Shown: positions 1 through 11,719 of the stretch, piece by piece
How the letters are laid out: the number at the start of each line of letters is the position of its first letter
Position numbering within the stretch: the first letter of the stretch is position 1
DNA from: Pseudomonas sp. GCEP-101
GTDB lineage: Bacteria > Pseudomonadota > Gammaproteobacteria > Pseudomonadales > Pseudomonadaceae
Direction of reading: 5' to 3'
Length of the DNA: 64,000 nt
NCBI RefSeq assembly: GCF_025133575.1
Contig: NZ_CP104011.1
Span: forward strand, 1,860,001 to 1,924,000
Translations under genes and position numbers: made by a program
Notes under the pieces: model-generated
The model's database searches: none
What the model was told of the DNA's origin: nothing
The model's input: only the letters and a program-made list of their open reading frames with translations

Positions 1-804
1 GGCCTGCTTGGACAGGTCGTCGTACACGATCAGGGCGTCTTCACCGCGGTCGCGGAAGTATTCGCCCATGGTGCAACCGGAGTACGGAGCCAGGTATTGC
101 AGAGCGGCGGATTCCGAAGCGCTGGCAACCACCACGATGGTGTTGGCCAGGGCGCCGTTTTCTTCCAGCTTGCGAACGACGTTGGCGATGGTCGATTGCT
201 TCTGACCGATGGCAACGTAGACGCAGCGGATGCCGCTGTTCTTCTGGTTGATGATGGCGTCGATGGCCAGAGCGGTTTTACCGATCTGACGGTCACCGAT
301 GATCAGCTCGCGCTGGCCACGGCCAACCGGGATCATGGCGTCGACCGACTTGTAACCGGTCTGAACCGGCTGGTCTACCGACTTACGCCAGATCACGCCC
401 GGTGCCACTTTCTCGACAGCGTCGGTCAGTTTGGCATCGATCGGGCCTTTGCCATCGATCGGGTTACCCAGAGCGTCGACAACGCGACCCAGCAGTTCCG
501 GACCAACCGGGACTTCCAGGATGCGGCCGGTGCACTTGGCGTTCATGCCTTCTTTGAGGTCCTGGTATTCACCCAGTACCACAGCACCGACGGAGTCTTG
601 CTCCAGGTTCAGCGCCATACCGTAGACGCCGCCCGGGAATTCGATCATCTCGCCGTACATGACGTCGGCCAGACCGAAGATGCGCACGATGCCATCGGAA
701 ACACTGACGATGGTGCCTTCGTTGCGCGCTTGCGAGGCGACGTCGAGTTTCTCGATGCGCCCCTTGATGATTTCACTAATTTCGGAAGGATTGAGTTGCT
801 GCAT
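1..804 (-). CDS. atpA: F1 ATP synthase subunit alpha (5' part only; gene runs off the window)
   Basis: This is the alpha subunit of the F1 head, which carries the non-catalytic nucleotide sites and pairs with beta in the hexamer. The first 268 codons are present, starting [10 protein letters not shown], and the reading frame is still open at the window edge, so roughly half of the usual ~514 residues is missing. The P-loop GDRQIGKT lies at residues 170-177. An AAGGGG ribosome site sits just upstream of the ATG. The gene is last of the visible atp genes, 18 bp after atpH, and is co-transcribed leftward with them. Identification is secure because sequence and gene order agree. Confidence 0.98.
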   Translation of the reverse strand, partial: MQQLNPSEISEIIKGRIEKLDVASQARNEGTIVSVSDGIVRIFGLADVMYGEMIEFPGGVYGMALNLEQDSVGAVVLGEYQDLKEGMNAKCTGRILEVPVGPELLGRVVDALGNPIDGKGPIDAKLTDAVEKVAPGVIWRKSVDQPVQTGYKSVDAMIPVGRGQRELIIGDRQIGKTALAIDAIINQKNSGIRCVYVAIGQKQSTIANVVRKLEENGALANTIVVVASASESAALQYLAPYSGCTMGEYFRDRGEDALIVYDDLSKQA

Positions 805-822
805 GCCGCTGCCCCTTCAAAC

Positions 823-1359
823 TCAAGATTTCAACGCTTCGGCCAGTTTCGCGATTTTGCCGCGCACCGAGCCATCGATTACCAAGTCACCGGCGCGGAT
901 CACCACGCCGCCGATCAGGCTCGCGTCTTCCGACGCATGAAGTCGCACTTCGCGACTGAGCCGGGCGCTGAGAGCCTTGGCGAGTTTGTCCTGCTGTTCC
1001 TGGTCCAGGGCGAAGGCACTGGTGACCTCGACCTCGACCAGCTTTTCCTGCTCGGCCTTGAGTTGCTCGAACATCACGAAGATGGTCGGCAGCAGGTCGA
1101 GCCGCTTGTTTTCAGCCACAGTCCGGACGAAGTTCTGGGCCGGAGCATTGAGCTTGTCGCCACACACGTCGATCAGCGCGTCAGCCTTGGCTGCCGCGGT
1201 CAGCTGGGGCTCTTTGAGCAGCTGGCGCACGGTGTCGTCCTGCGACACTGCAGCCAGCACACCCAGAGCAGCGGACCAATCGGCCAGTTGCTGATGAGCC
1301 TGGGCGTACTCGAAAGCCGCCTTCGCGTATGGACGAGCCAATGTGGTCAGTTCTGCCAT
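823..1359 (-). CDS. atpH: F1 ATP synthase subunit delta
   Basis: Subunit delta (OSCP equivalent) links the F1 head to the peripheral stalk formed by subunit b. The 178-residue product is the normal length, begins [19 protein letters not shown], which is the typical N-terminal helical start of the family, and keeps the conserved C-terminal segment around [15 protein letters not shown] that ends the fold. It lies 12 bp after atpF and 18 bp before atpA, in the standard order b-delta-alpha, so it is translated from the atp operon mRNA. Nothing unusual is visible. Confidence 0.97.
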   Translation of the reverse strand: MAELTTLARPYAKAAFEYAQAHQQLADWSAALGVLAAVSQDDTVRQLLKEPQLTAAAKADALIDVCGDKLNAPAQNFVRTVAENKRLDLLPTIFVMFEQLKAEQEKLVEVEVTSAFALDQEQQDKLAKALSARLSREVRLHASEDASLIGGVVIRAGDLVIDGSVRGKIAKLAEALKS

Positions 1360-1371
1360 ATCGCCCTCTGC

Positions 1372-1842
1372 TTAGATCTCGGCGGCCAGTTGATCAACCA
1401 GCTGCTTTTGCGCGTTGGCATCGATCGAAGCACCCAGGATCTTCTCTGCGCCGGAGACAGCCAGGGCACCCACTTGGGCACGCAGGGCGTCTTTGACGCT
1501 GTTGAGTTCCTGTTCGATCTGGGCTTTGGCCTGAGCGATCATGCGATCACCTTCGGCACGGGCCTGATCACGGGCTTCGTCAACGATCTGGTTAGCGCTC
1601 TTCTTCGCCTGCTCGATGATTTCGGCTGCCTGAGCCTTGGCTTCGCGCAGTTGCGCGCCGGCTTTCTCGTGGGCCAGTTCCAGGTCACGAGCTGCGCGGT
1701 TGGCAGCGTCCAGGCCGTCGGCGATCTTCTTCTGACGCTCGTGCAGTGCCGCGATGACCGGCGGCCACACGAACTTCATGCAGAAGAGGACGAAGATGGC
1801 GAACGCGATGGCCTGGCCAATCAGAGTTGCATTAATGTTCAC
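1372..1842 (-). CDS. atpF: Fo ATP synthase subunit b
   Basis: Subunit b forms the dimeric peripheral stalk holding F1 to Fo. The 156-residue protein starts [17 protein letters not shown], giving one N-terminal membrane helix (about residues 5-25). A long charged, alanine-rich helical region follows, with runs such as [17 protein letters not shown], typical of the right-handed coiled coil. Length matches the E. coli-type single b subunit; no second b' gene is present. It sits between atpE (52 bp upstream) and atpH (12 bp downstream) in the operon. Confidence 0.97.
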   Translation of the reverse strand: MNINATLIGQAIAFAIFVLFCMKFVWPPVIAALHERQKKIADGLDAANRAARDLELAHEKAGAQLREAKAQAAEIIEQAKKSANQIVDEARDQARAEGDRMIAQAKAQIEQELNSVKDALRAQVGALAVSGAEKILGASIDANAQKQLVDQLAAEI

Positions 1843-1894
1843 GCCAATACCTCGCTCGTTCGTTGTTCAGTCACAGATTTCCGCTGTCGGGAAA

Positions 1895-2197
<303 letters not shown>

Positions 2198-2222
2198 TTA
2201 AGGTGGTGAAGCTCTTCTTTCA

Positions 2223-2244
2223 CCCCCTCCCGTGAGGGAAGGGG
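2223..2244 (-). other. Stem-loop in the atpB-atpE intercistronic gap
   Basis: A G/C-rich inverted repeat, CCCC-T-CCC / GGG-AA-GGGG around a GTGA loop, lies directly after the atpB stop codon inside the 109-bp atpB-atpE gap. There is no U-run on the minus-strand transcript, so it is more likely an mRNA-stabilising or processing hairpin than a terminator. Other gaps in this operon are 12-52 bp. Confidence 0.5.
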
Positions 2245-2261
2245 CGTACAGAATCTGTGGA

Positions 2262-3555
<1,294 letters not shown>

Positions 3556-3633
3556 CTCTAGCTCACAGTCCTCTGGTGTCGGCTCAGTAAATCAACAACT
3601 TGGCATACTTTGTGCCGACAAAATTGCGCGCAG

Positions 3634-3662
3634 AGTATAGGGGGCGCCGCATACCCGTTCAA
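3634..3662 (-). promoter_or_regulatory. Probable sigma-70 promoter of the atp operon
   Basis: Read on the minus strand, a TTGAAC -35 hexamer is separated by exactly 17 bp from a TATACT -10 hexamer, about 80 bp upstream of atpI. The spacing and both boxes are close to consensus. Confidence 0.7.
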
Positions 3663-3707
3663 CCGTCAGGTAGTGATTTCCGACGACCCCCTACATAGCC
3701 TTTCGTA

Positions 3708-4580
3708 TCAGCGTATGTGGGCGAGGACGCCCTGCAGCTCATCGAGGGAGTTGTAGCGGATCACCAACTGGCCCTTGCCTTTCTGACCGTGGCGAATCTG
3801 CACCGGAGCGCCCAGGCGCTCGGCCAGGCGCTGTTCGAGACGGCTGATGTCCGGGTCGGTCCTGACTGCTTTGACAGGTTCCTCGGGGGCGTTGAGCCAC
3901 TGGCGCACTAGTGCTTCGGTCTGACGCACGGTGAAACCGCGTGCGACAACATGTCGCGCACCTTCCACCTGCCGATTCTCGGGCAAACCGAGCAGGGCGC
4001 GGGCATGGCCCATTTCCAGGTCGCCGTGGGACAGCAGGGTCTTGATCTCGTCCGGCAGGGCGATCAGGCGCAGCAGGTTGGCGACGGTGACGCGGGATTT
4101 GCCCACGGCATCGGCGACCTGTTGCTGGGTCAGCTGGAATTCCTGCTGCAGGCGCTGCAGCGCGGCAGCTTCCTCGATGGGGTTGAGGTCTTCGCGCTGG
4201 ATGTTCTCGATCAGCGCCATGGCGATGGCGGCTTCGTCGGGCACTTCGCGGACCATGGCCGGGATCTTGTCCAGGCCGGCCTGCTGGCTGGCGCGCCAGC
4301 GGCGCTCACCGGCGATGATCTCGTAGCGGCCCTTGCCGATCGGGCGCACGACGATCGGCTGCATCACGCCCTGGGCCTTGATCGACTGGGCGAGCTCTTC
4401 CAGGGCCTGCGGATCCATGTCCCGGCGGGGCTGGTACTTGCCGCGCTGGATCAGGTCCAGCGGCAGGTGTTGCAGCTCCTTGCTGTCCACCTGAACGGCT
4501 TCTTCCTGCAGCGTAGCGGCGCTGGAGCCACTGAGCAGGGCGTCCAGCCCGCGTCCGAGACCTCGTTTCTTGGCGGCCAT
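3708..4580 (-). CDS. parB: Chromosome-partitioning protein ParB
   Basis: ParB binds parS, clamps and spreads on DNA using CTP, and with ParA moves the origin. In the 290-residue product the CTP-binding signature GERRWR is at residues 91-96. The helix-turn-helix follows at about 150-175 (LTQQQVADAVGKSRVTVANL), and a C-terminal dimerisation region ends the protein. It begins MAAKKRGLGRGLDALL, the basic N-terminus with the ParA-contacting box typical of chromosomal ParB. It lies 17 bp after parA. Two perfect parS sites lie 12 kb away inside recF. Confidence 0.98.
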   Translation of the reverse strand: MAAKKRGLGRGLDALLSGSSAATLQEEAVQVDSKELQHLPLDLIQRGKYQPRRDMDPQALEELAQSIKAQGVMQPIVVRPIGKGRYEIIAGERRWRASQQAGLDKIPAMVREVPDEAAIAMALIENIQREDLNPIEEAAALQRLQQEFQLTQQQVADAVGKSRVTVANLLRLIALPDEIKTLLSHGDLEMGHARALLGLPENRQVEGARHVVARGFTVRQTEALVRQWLNAPEEPVKAVRTDPDISRLEQRLAERLGAPVQIRHGQKGKGQLVIRYNSLDELQGVLAHIR

Positions 4581-4597
4581 GCGGGTTCCTTAATCTC

Positions 4598-5386
4598 TTA
4601 GGCGGGGGCGGTGGTGCGGGCGGTGCGCTGTCGGCGCACCAGCTCGCCGGCCAGCGCCAGGTAGGCGAGGGCACCGCGGGATTGCTTGTCGTAGACCAGC
4701 GCCGGCATGCCGAAGCTGGGTGCCTCGGCCAATCGCACGTTGCGCGGGATCACGGTGGTGTAGAGCTTGTCGCCGAAGTGTTCCTGCAGCTGCGCGCTGA
4801 CGTCGTTGGTCAGGCTGATGCGCGGGTCGTACATGGTGCGCAGCAGGCCTTCGATCTTCAGCGCCGGGTTCAGCCGCTCGGCGATGCGCTGGATGCTGTT
4901 CATCAGGTCGGTCAGGCCCTCGAGTGCGTAGTACTCGCACTGCATCGGGATGATCACGCCGTCCGAGGCGGACAAGGCGTTGACCGTCAGCATCGACAGC
5001 GACGGCGGGCAGTCGATGAGAATGAAGTCGTAGTTTTCGCGGATCGGCGCCAGCGCATGACGCAGGCGGTGTTCCTTCATGTCCATTTCCAGCAGCACCA
5101 CTTCCGCCGCGGTGAGGTCGCGGTTGGCGGGCAGCAGCTGGTAGCCGCCGTGCTCGGAGAACTGCATGGCCTGGGCCAGGTCGCATTCGCCGGTGAGCAC
5201 GTCGTAGATGGAATGGTCCAGGGACAACTTATCCACACCGCTGCCGGTGGTGGCGTTGCCCTGTGGATCGAGATCGATCAGCAGCACGCGTCGCTTGGTG
5301 GCGACCAGCGATGCCGCGAGGTTGATACAGGTCGTGGTCTTGCCGACGCCGCCCTTCTGGTTGGCGATCGCGAATACCTTAGCCAT
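4598..5386 (-). CDS. parA: Chromosome-partitioning ATPase ParA (Soj)
   Basis: ParA is a deviant-Walker ATPase that binds DNA non-specifically and is released by ParB, driving origin segregation. The 262-residue product has the deviant Walker A KGGVGKTT at residues 11-18, the DLDPQGN motif and the DCPPSLS motif. I chose the ATG giving MAKVFAIANQ, because it matches the family start and is preceded by a GGGGA ribosome site. A GTG four codons upstream is in frame but less likely. The gene sits 18 bp after rsmG. A perfect DnaA box lies inside the coding sequence. Confidence 0.98.
   Translation of the reverse strand: MAKVFAIANQKGGVGKTTTCINLAASLVATKRRVLLIDLDPQGNATTGSGVDKLSLDHSIYDVLTGECDLAQAMQFSEHGGYQLLPANRDLTAAEVVLLEMDMKEHRLRHALAPIRENYDFILIDCPPSLSMLTVNALSASDGVIIPMQCEYYALEGLTDLMNSIQRIAERLNPALKIEGLLRTMYDPRISLTNDVSAQLQEHFGDKLYTTVIPRNVRLAEAPSFGMPALVYDKQSRGALAYLALAGELVRRQRTARTTAPA
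5229..5237 (+). promoter_or_regulatory. Perfect DnaA box inside parA
   Basis: TTATCCACA, an exact match to the DnaA 9-mer, in the parA coding region. It is the leftmost of the eight perfect boxes in the origin region. Confidence 0.6.
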
Positions 5387-5404
5387 GGTTTTCCCCACTC
5401 CCCG

Positions 5405-6055
5405 TCATGCAGTGCGGCGCAGTATCAGCAGATGGCGCTGGCCTTGGCAACCCGGCACCGCCAGAGCGCGTTCGGCTTCGACGCGGAAATCTTCCGGAAG
5501 TGCCGCGAGCTCGTCGCTGGGGTGGACGCCTTTCATGGCCAGCCAGTTGGTCTGGGTGTCGCCCAGGTGACGTGTCCAATTCGTGAAGTCTTCGAGGCTG
5601 CTGAAGGCCCGGGAGACGATGCCGTTGAACGCTTGCTCCGGCTGGAAGGCCTCCACCCGGCTGTGGATAACCTGCAGGTTGTCGAGCTTCAGTTCCAGCT
5701 TCACCTGGGTGAGGAAGCGAGTCTTCTTGCCGTTGCTGTCCAGCAGGGTCAGGGATTTGCCGGGGAACAGGATGGCCAGCGGGATGCCGGGCATGCCGCC
5801 GCCGCTGCCGACGTCCAGCCAGCGATCGCCGCCGGCGGCGACGAACTGCGGGACGATGCTCAGGCTGTCGAGCAGGTGGCGCGAGACCATTTCATCCACA
5901 TCGCGCACCGCGGTGAGGTTGTAGGCCTTGTTCCACTTGGCCAGCAGGGCCAGGTAATCCAGCAGGCGCTGCTGTGTGGCGGCGTCGATATCCAGGCCGA
6001 GCGTCTGGATGCCACGCGCGAGTTCTTCGGCGTGGCGGGCGGTGACCAGGGACAT
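5405..6055 (-). CDS. rsmG: 16S rRNA (guanine-527 N7) methyltransferase
   Basis: RsmG (GidB) methylates N7 of G527 in 16S rRNA using S-adenosylmethionine; loss gives low-level streptomycin resistance in other bacteria. The 216-residue product carries the SAM-binding loop [14 protein letters not shown] around residues 80-93 and the usual N-terminal helical cap. Its ATG shares one base with the mnmG stop codon (TGATG), so translation is probably coupled to mnmG. parA follows 18 bp later, giving a mnmG-rsmG-parA-parB operon. Confidence 0.97.
   Translation of the reverse strand: MSLVTARHAEELARGIQTLGLDIDAATQQRLLDYLALLAKWNKAYNLTAVRDVDEMVSRHLLDSLSIVPQFVAAGGDRWLDVGSGGGMPGIPLAILFPGKSLTLLDSNGKKTRFLTQVKLELKLDNLQVIHSRVEAFQPEQAFNGIVSRAFSSLEDFTNWTRHLGDTQTNWLAMKGVHPSDELAALPEDFRVEAERALAVPGCQGQRHLLILRRTA
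5662..5670 (-). promoter_or_regulatory. Perfect DnaA box inside rsmG
   Basis: The plus strand reads TGTGGATAA, an exact DnaA 9-mer in the opposite orientation to the one in parA. Confidence 0.6.
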
Positions 6056-7950
6056 CAGGCGCTCTGCTCCAACTGTCGACCGGAGGAGCGTTTTTTCAGA
6101 TGGATCAGCAACAGGGAGATGGCCGCCGGCGTCACGCCCGGGATGCGGCCGGCCTGACCGAGGGTTTCCGGTCGGGCGTTGCCCAGCTTGAGCTGGATCT
6201 CCTTGGACAGCCCGGAGATGGACTGGTAGTCGATATCCACAGGCAGGCGGGTGTCTTCGCTGGCCCGCAGGCGAGCGATCTCCTCCTGCTGGCGGTCGAT
6301 GTAGCCGGCGTACTTGGTACGGATCTCCACCTGCTCGGCGACCTGCGGATCTTCAGCGCCAGCGCCGGTCACTTCGGCCAGGCTGACGTAGTCGATTTCC
6401 GGGCGGGCCAGCAGGTTTAGCAGGTTGTACTCGTGGGCCAGCGGCGTGCCGAAGCGCGCGGCGATGGCATCGCCCTGCGGGGTGTTGGGGCGAACCCAGG
6501 TGCTCTTCAGGCGCTGCTCTTCCCGTTCGATGCCTTCGCGCTTGGCTTCGAACACGGCCCAGCGCTCGTCGTCGATCAGGCCCAGCTCGCGCCCCTTCTC
6601 GGTCAGGCGCAGGTCGGCGTTGTCCTCGCGCAGAATCAGCCGGTATTCGGCGCGCGAGGTGAACATGCGGTACGGCTCCTGGGTGCCGAGGGTGATCAGG
6701 TCGTCGACCAGCACACCGATGTACGCCTCGTCGCGGCGCGGGCACCAGCTGTCGCGACCCTGCGAACGCAGCGCGGCGTTGGTGCCGGCGAGCAGACCCT
6801 GGGCGCCGGCTTCTTCGTAGCCGGTGGTGCCGTTGATCTGGCCGGCGAAGAACAGGCCGCCGATGACCTTGGTCTCCAGGCTGTACTTCAGGTCGCGAGG
6901 GTCGAAGTAGTCGTACTCGATGGCGTAGCCGGGGCGAACGATGTGGGCGTTCTCCATGCCGCGGATCGAGCGGACGATGTCCAGCTGCACATCGAAGGGC
7001 AGCGAGGTGGAGATGCCGTTCGGGTACAGCTCATGGGTGGTCAGACCTTCGGGTTCCAGGAAGACCTGATGGCTGTCCTTGTCCGCGAAGCGATGGATCT
7101 TGTCTTCGATGGACGGGCAGTAGCGCGGGCCGACCCCTTCGATCACACCCGAATACATGGGCGAACGATCGAGGTTGGAGGCGATGATCTCGTGGGTCCG
7201 CGCATTGGTGTGGGTGATCCAGCAACTGACCTGGCGCGGATGCATGTCCTTGTTGCCCAGGAAGGACATTACCGGGATCGGCGTGTCGCCGGGCTGCTCG
7301 GTCATCACGCTGAAATCGACACTGCGGCCGTCGATCCGTGGCGGTGTGCCGGTCTTCAGGCGGCCGACACGCAGCGGCAGTTCACGCAGGCGGCGAGCCA
7401 GGGCGATCGAGGGCGGATCACCGGCACGGCCGCCGGAGTAGTTCTCCAGGCCGATGTGGATAAGTCCGCCGAGGAAGGTGCCGGCGGTCAGTACGACGTT
7501 ATCGGCGTGGAATTTCAGGCCCATTTGGGTCACTACGCCGCGCACCTGATCCTGTTCGACGATCAGATCATCGCAGGCTTGCTGGAATATCCACAGATTC
7601 GCCTGGTTCTCCAGGATCTCGCGCACGGCGGCCTTGTAGAGAACGCGGTCTGCCTGAGCGCGCGTTGCGCGCACTGCCGGGCCCTTGCGGCTGTTCAACA
7701 CGCGGAACTGGATGCCGCCTTTATCGGTGGCCAGTGCCATGGCACCGCCCAGCGCATCGATTTCCTTTACCAGATGGCTTTTGCCGATCCCACCGATGGC
7801 AGGGTTGCAGCTCATCTGGCCAAGGGTTTCCACATTGTGGGTGAGCAGCAGCGTCTTCACGCCCATGCGTGCAGCCGCTAGCGCGGCCTCTGTGCCGGCA
7901 TGGCCGCCGCCGATCACGATCACGTCAAAACGGGAAGGGAAATCCACCAC
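6055..7950 (-). CDS. mnmG: tRNA uridine-34 5-carboxymethylaminomethyl modification enzyme MnmG (GidA)
   Basis: MnmG is the FAD-dependent partner of MnmE that installs the cmnm5 group on wobble uridine 34. The 631-residue product starts with the dinucleotide-binding motif GGGHAG at residues 14-19 and has the family signatures PAIGGIGK and [17 protein letters not shown]. The C-terminal helical domain that binds MnmE is also present. It is first in the mnmG-rsmG-parA-parB operon. MnmE is encoded on the same strand just upstream, across an origin-like gap. A perfect DnaA box lies inside the gene. Confidence 0.98.
   Translation of the reverse strand: MVDFPSRFDVIVIGGGHAGTEAALAAARMGVKTLLLTHNVETLGQMSCNPAIGGIGKSHLVKEIDALGGAMALATDKGGIQFRVLNSRKGPAVRATRAQADRVLYKAAVREILENQANLWIFQQACDDLIVEQDQVRGVVTQMGLKFHADNVVLTAGTFLGGLIHIGLENYSGGRAGDPPSIALARRLRELPLRVGRLKTGTPPRIDGRSVDFSVMTEQPGDTPIPVMSFLGNKDMHPRQVSCWITHTNARTHEIIASNLDRSPMYSGVIEGVGPRYCPSIEDKIHRFADKDSHQVFLEPEGLTTHELYPNGISTSLPFDVQLDIVRSIRGMENAHIVRPGYAIEYDYFDPRDLKYSLETKVIGGLFFAGQINGTTGYEEAGAQGLLAGTNAALRSQGRDSWCPRRDEAYIGVLVDDLITLGTQEPYRMFTSRAEYRLILREDNADLRLTEKGRELGLIDDERWAVFEAKREGIEREEQRLKSTWVRPNTPQGDAIAARFGTPLAHEYNLLNLLARPEIDYVSLAEVTGAGAEDPQVAEQVEIRTKYAGYIDRQQEEIARLRASEDTRLPVDIDYQSISGLSKEIQLKLGNARPETLGQAGRIPGVTPAAISLLLIHLKKRSSGRQLEQSA
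7455..7463 (-). promoter_or_regulatory. Perfect DnaA box inside mnmG
   Basis: The plus strand reads TGTGGATAA within the mnmG coding sequence. Confidence 0.6.
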
Positions 7951-8494
7951 GCACCTCGTGCCTGTTGATCAAGAAGAAAGAAGAGAGCCGGACAGTATAG
8001 GGGTTAAGGGCTTTCGATTGAAGGCACCTGAACAAAAAATAGCCAGTGGGCGTGGTGGGCCTCTATAGAAAATAAAAAGAGAGGAATTTTTTAAATCTTT
8101 TTAGAGCTTGTGTTTATGTATGGTGAAGCCGTTTTCTGTGGATAACCACCTACAAGCCCTATGCAGGCTGCATTTCAGCGCCTAACAACCCTGTGTCGAT
8201 GCTGTACGGTGACGGGGGATCGCCCGTGTTCAGCTTGTGGATGAAAGCCTATGTTATCAACAGGCGGATTTATCCACCGGCTGGGACAAGGTTTGTTAAC
8301 CCATCTGTACGTGAGTTTTCCACAGGGTTCACGGAGGCCTGTGGAATGCCGCTCCGATGCGCTGTATCCGCCGAATATCGGGGCTTCTGGGTGATCTATG
8401 GCTGTGGACAGATGGGAGTTATGGGAAAGCCGGGCAGCCGCGAGCGCGGTGACGGAGCGACGCCGCCACCGGTGGGGAAAAACAGCGCTGTGGA
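7951..8494. other. Origin-like intergenic region between mnmG and mnmE
   Basis: This 544-bp gap codes for no recognisable protein. It holds an AT-rich tract (about 8034-8120) next to a perfect DnaA box at 8137-8145. Near-matches follow: TGTGGATGA 8236-8244, TTATCAACA 8254-8262, TTATCCACC 8270-8278, TTTTCCACA 8316-8324, and TGTGGATTA 8489-8497 at the mnmE end. An unwinding-type AT tract beside clustered boxes is the layout of a bacterial origin. Pseudomonas has long been reported to have a second origin-like segment near these genes besides the dnaA one. Whether it fires is not visible from sequence. Confidence 0.65.
7994..8022 (-). promoter_or_regulatory. Probable promoter of mnmG-rsmG-parAB
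   Basis: On the minus strand a TATACT -10 box is preceded, with a 17-bp spacer, by TTCAAT, a weak -35. It lies about 45 bp upstream of the mnmG start. The -10 is consensus; the -35 is the uncertain part. Confidence 0.5.
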
Positions 8495-9862
8495 TTACTT
8501 GCCGATGCAGAAGCTGGAGAAGATACGGCCTAGCAGATCATCCGGCGTGAAGGCCCCGGTGATCTCGCCCAACGCTTGCTGGGCCTGACGCAGGTCTTCG
8601 GCCAGCAGCTCGCCTGCGCCGCTCAGGGTGAGCTGCGCGCGGCCGTGCTCGAGGCTGTCGTCCGCCTGACGGAGCGCTTCCAGATGACGCCGGCGCGCGC
8701 TGAAGCTGCTCTCGGCAGTCTGTTCGAACCCCATGCAGGCCTTGAGGTGCTCGCGCAGTAGGTCCAGGCCCTTGCCGGAACGCGCGGACAGGGTGATGGT
8801 GACGTGGCCGTCGCTGCTCTCTTCGAGCGCGATACTCTCTGTGGATAAATCCGCCTTGTTGCGGATCAGCGTGACGTGCGCCGGGTCAGGGCGGCTGTCG
8901 AGAAATTCCGGCCACAGCGCAAAGGGATCGCTGGCCTCCGGCGCGGTGGAATCCACCACCAGGAGCACCCGGTCGGCTTCGCTGATCGCTTTCAGGGCGC
9001 GTTCCACGCCGATCTTTTCCACATGGTCATCGGTGCTGCGCAGGCCGGCGGTGTCGATGATGTGCAGCGGCATGCCGTCGATGTGGATATGTTCGCGCAG
9101 CACGTCGCGCGTGGTGCCGGCGATATCGGTGACGATGGCGGCTTCCCGGCCCGCCAGGGCGTTCAGCAGGCTGGACTTGCCGGCGTTGGGGCGCCCCGCG
9201 ATCACGACCGTCATACCGTCGCGCAGCAGCGCGCCCTGGCCCGCTTCGCGCAGTACCGAGGCGAGCTCGGCGCGCACTGCGTCCAGTTGAGAGAGGACAT
9301 GGCCATCGGCGAGGAAGTCGATTTCCTCTTCGGGGAAGTCGATCGCCGCTTCGACGTACATGCGTAGCCCGATCAGTTGGTCGGTGAGACTGTGGACGCG
9401 GCGGGAGAATTCGCCTTGCAGCGAGCGCACGGCGTTACGTGCCGCCTGTGCCGAGCTGGCCTCGATCAGGTCGGCGATGGCTTCGGCCTGGGCCAGGTCT
9501 AGCTTGTCATTGAGGAACGCGCGCTCGCTGAACTCGCCGGGGCGGGCCTGGCGTGCGCCCAGCTCCAGGCAGCGTTGCAGCAGCATGTCCATCACCACCG
9601 GGCCGCCGTGGCCCTGCAGCTCGAGCACGTCTTCGCCAGTGAAGGAGTTCGGGCCGGGGAAGTACAGCAGCAGGCCTTCGTCAATGACATCGCCGTCATC
9701 GGCGTGGAACGGCCCGTAGTGGGCATAACGCGGTTGTGGCTCGCGGCCGCTCAGGGTGATGGCCATGGCACGGGCACGGGGACCGGAGACGCGGACAATG
9801 CCCACACCGCCACGGCCCTGGGCGGTAGCGACGGCGGCGATGGTTTCACGGGCTGCATTCAT
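8495..9862 (-). CDS. mnmE: tRNA modification GTPase MnmE
   Basis: MnmE is the GTPase half of the MnmE-MnmG complex and supplies the formyl-group chemistry for wobble uridine modification. The 455-residue product has an N-terminal tetrahydrofolate-binding domain and a G domain with G1 GRPNAGKS at residues 223-230, then [12 protein letters not shown] and NKAD. It ends in the essential CIGK motif at the extreme C-terminus. The ATG giving [19 protein letters not shown] was chosen because it matches the family start; a longer frame adds 56 residues of no family resemblance. Confidence 0.98.
   Translation of the reverse strand: MNAARETIAAVATAQGRGGVGIVRVSGPRARAMAITLSGREPQPRYAHYGPFHADDGDVIDEGLLLYFPGPNSFTGEDVLELQGHGGPVVMDMLLQRCLELGARQARPGEFSERAFLNDKLDLAQAEAIADLIEASSAQAARNAVRSLQGEFSRRVHSLTDQLIGLRMYVEAAIDFPEEEIDFLADGHVLSQLDAVRAELASVLREAGQGALLRDGMTVVIAGRPNAGKSSLLNALAGREAAIVTDIAGTTRDVLREHIHIDGMPLHIIDTAGLRSTDDHVEKIGVERALKAISEADRVLLVVDSTAPEASDPFALWPEFLDSRPDPAHVTLIRNKADLSTESIALEESSDGHVTITLSARSGKGLDLLREHLKACMGFEQTAESSFSARRRHLEALRQADDSLEHGRAQLTLSGAGELLAEDLRQAQQALGEITGAFTPDDLLGRIFSSFCIGK
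8840..8848 (-). promoter_or_regulatory. Perfect DnaA box inside mnmE
   Basis: The plus strand reads TGTGGATAA in the mnmE G-domain coding region. Confidence 0.6.
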
Positions 9863-9906
9863 GTCGGCGGTCTCGCGGTTGGTGTCGTGGCGTGCGCAGG
9901 GCAAGG

Positions 9907-9915
9907 TTATCCACA
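9907..9915 (+). promoter_or_regulatory. Perfect DnaA box upstream of mnmE
   Basis: TTATCCACA lies 45 bp upstream of the mnmE start codon, between it and the yidC terminator. That places it where a promoter for mnmE would be expected, so it could make mnmE DnaA-responsive. Confidence 0.6.
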
Positions 9916-9917
9916 TA

Positions 9918-9944
9918 GCAAAACGCCCCACGAGGGGGCGTCTT
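9918..9944 (-). terminator. Rho-independent terminator after yidC
   Basis: On the minus strand ACGCCCC-CTCGT-GGGGCGT forms a strong stem followed by TTTT. It lies 25 bp past the yidC stop codon and closes the rpmH-rnpA-yidD-yidC operon. Confidence 0.85.
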
Positions 9945-9968
9945 GTCGATCGGGGTCGGGCTGCGATG

Positions 9969-11717
9969 TCAGGCGGAAGCCTTCTTCGCTGCACCTTCGA
10001 TCCGACGGGTAATGTACCACTGCTGGGCAATGGACAGGCAGTTGTTCACCACCCAGTACAGGACCAGACCGGCCGGGAACCACAGGAAGAAGAAGGTGAA
10101 GATGATCGGCATCAGCTTCATCACCTTGGCCTGCATGGGGTCCGGCGGCGTCGGGTTGAGCATCTGCTGGACCAGCATGGTGGCGCCCATGATGATCGGC
10201 AGGATGAAGAACGGATCCTTCACTGACAGGTCGACGATCCAGCCCAGCCACGGGGCCTGGCGCATCTCGACGCTTTCCAGCAGCACCCAGTAGAGGGAGA
10301 GGAAGACCGGCATTTGCACCAGGATCGGCAGGCAGCCGCCCAGCGGATTGATCTTCTCCTTCTTGTACAGCTCCATCATCGCCTGGGACATCTTCTGGCG
10401 ATCGTCGCCATGCTGTTCCTTCAGGGCTGCCAGTTTCGGCGACACGGCGCGCATGCGGGCCATGGAGCGGTAGCTGGCGGCGGACAGCGGGAAGAAGGCC
10501 AGTTTGATGACGATGGTCAGGAAGATGATCGACCAGCCCCAGTTACCAACCAGGTTGTGGATATGTTGCAGCAGCCAGAAGATCGGCTGGGCGATGAACC
10601 ACAGCGGGCCGTAGTCCACGGTCAGTTCCAGACCCGGGGACAGTTCCTTCAGGTACGCCTGCAGTTTCGGGCCGGCGTAGAGGGTCATGCTGGTTTCGCC
10701 CTTGGCGCCCGGCGCAACGCTCAGGTTCGGGCCGGTGTAGCCGACGATATAGTTGCCCTGGGCGTCCTTGCGGGTCATCACGCTGTGGGTATCGCCCTTG
10801 GCGGGAACCCAGGCGGTGACGAAGTAGTGCTGCAGCCAGGCTACCCAGCCGCCCTGGACGGTTTCCTTGAACTGCTCCTTGTCCATGTCCTTCATGGACA
10901 CTTTCACGTAGGGCTTTTCAGGGGTCCAGACCGCGGCGCCGAGGTAGGTCGATACGCCGGTGGCGGTGGTGGAGGACGGGTCGACGCTCGCGTCACGCTT
11001 GAGCTGGGCGAACAGCGAGGCGTTCCACGGCTTGTCGCTCTGGTTGTCGATCAGGTAGGTCACGCCGACCTGATAGGCATTGGGGTTGATGCACTCGAGC
11101 TTCTTCTGCGCCTTTTCCTTCTCGGTGCAATCGTTTTTCAGACCGCGGTGGAAGGTGAAACGCTTGATGTAGCTGACGCCGTCCTGTGCATAAGTCAGGT
11201 CGACGGTCATCTGGTCCTGGCCGTCGGCCAGTTCGTACACCGGCTTGGCCGATGCGTACAGCGGGCGACCGCTGGCAGCGGCGTCCGGGCCATTGGCCCC
11301 GGTCAGGCCGCTCTGGGCCAGATAGGTGCGCTGGTTGTCGCGCTCGAACAGCGGGAACGGTACGTCCGGGCGGTCCTGGCGCAGCGGGTACTGGGTCAGG
11401 CCGAGCTTGATCACGTCGCCGCCGCGCGGGTCGATGGTCAGGTCAAGGACATCGGTCTTCACGCGGATCAGCTGTTCGCTGGCTGCCACCGGCTTCTGCT
11501 CGGTGGGCAGGCTGGCCTGGGCGTTCTGCGTGGTGGGTACGTCGGCATTGGCCGCGTTGCCGGCAGGCACGGAAGTGTCCGGCAGGCCTTCAGTCTGGTT
11601 GAAGGTCGCGGTCTGCGCCGGCAGTTCGGGCTGGCCGTAGTCCTTGTTCCACTGGAGGACCAGCGCATAGGACACGACTGCCAGGGCGACGAATAGGATT
11701 GAACGTTTGATGTCCAT
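9969..11717 (-). CDS. yidC: Membrane protein insertase YidC
   Basis: YidC inserts inner-membrane proteins alone or with SecYEG; subunits a and c of the ATP synthase encoded nearby are classic clients. The 582-residue product starts with an N-terminal signal-anchor ([20 protein letters not shown]). A large periplasmic domain follows (to about residue 350), then the conserved five-helix core. The core includes [19 protein letters not shown], the cytoplasmic coiled-coil loop and [13 protein letters not shown]. This is the long gammaproteobacterial form. It starts 2 bp after yidD. Confidence 0.98.
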   Translation of the reverse strand: MDIKRSILFVALAVVSYALVLQWNKDYGQPELPAQTATFNQTEGLPDTSVPAGNAANADVPTTQNAQASLPTEQKPVAASEQLIRVKTDVLDLTIDPRGGDVIKLGLTQYPLRQDRPDVPFPLFERDNQRTYLAQSGLTGANGPDAAASGRPLYASAKPVYELADGQDQMTVDLTYAQDGVSYIKRFTFHRGLKNDCTEKEKAQKKLECINPNAYQVGVTYLIDNQSDKPWNASLFAQLKRDASVDPSSTTATGVSTYLGAAVWTPEKPYVKVSMKDMDKEQFKETVQGGWVAWLQHYFVTAWVPAKGDTHSVMTRKDAQGNYIVGYTGPNLSVAPGAKGETSMTLYAGPKLQAYLKELSPGLELTVDYGPLWFIAQPIFWLLQHIHNLVGNWGWSIIFLTIVIKLAFFPLSAASYRSMARMRAVSPKLAALKEQHGDDRQKMSQAMMELYKKEKINPLGGCLPILVQMPVFLSLYWVLLESVEMRQAPWLGWIVDLSVKDPFFILPIIMGATMLVQQMLNPTPPDPMQAKVMKLMPIIFTFFFLWFPAGLVLYWVVNNCLSIAQQWYITRRIEGAAKKASA

Positions 11718-11719
11718 GG

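Noticed and set aside
9863..10030. A 56-residue N-terminal extension of MnmE
   Set aside because: The extension overlaps the yidC 3' end, a terminator and a DnaA box, and family members start at [15 protein letters not shown].
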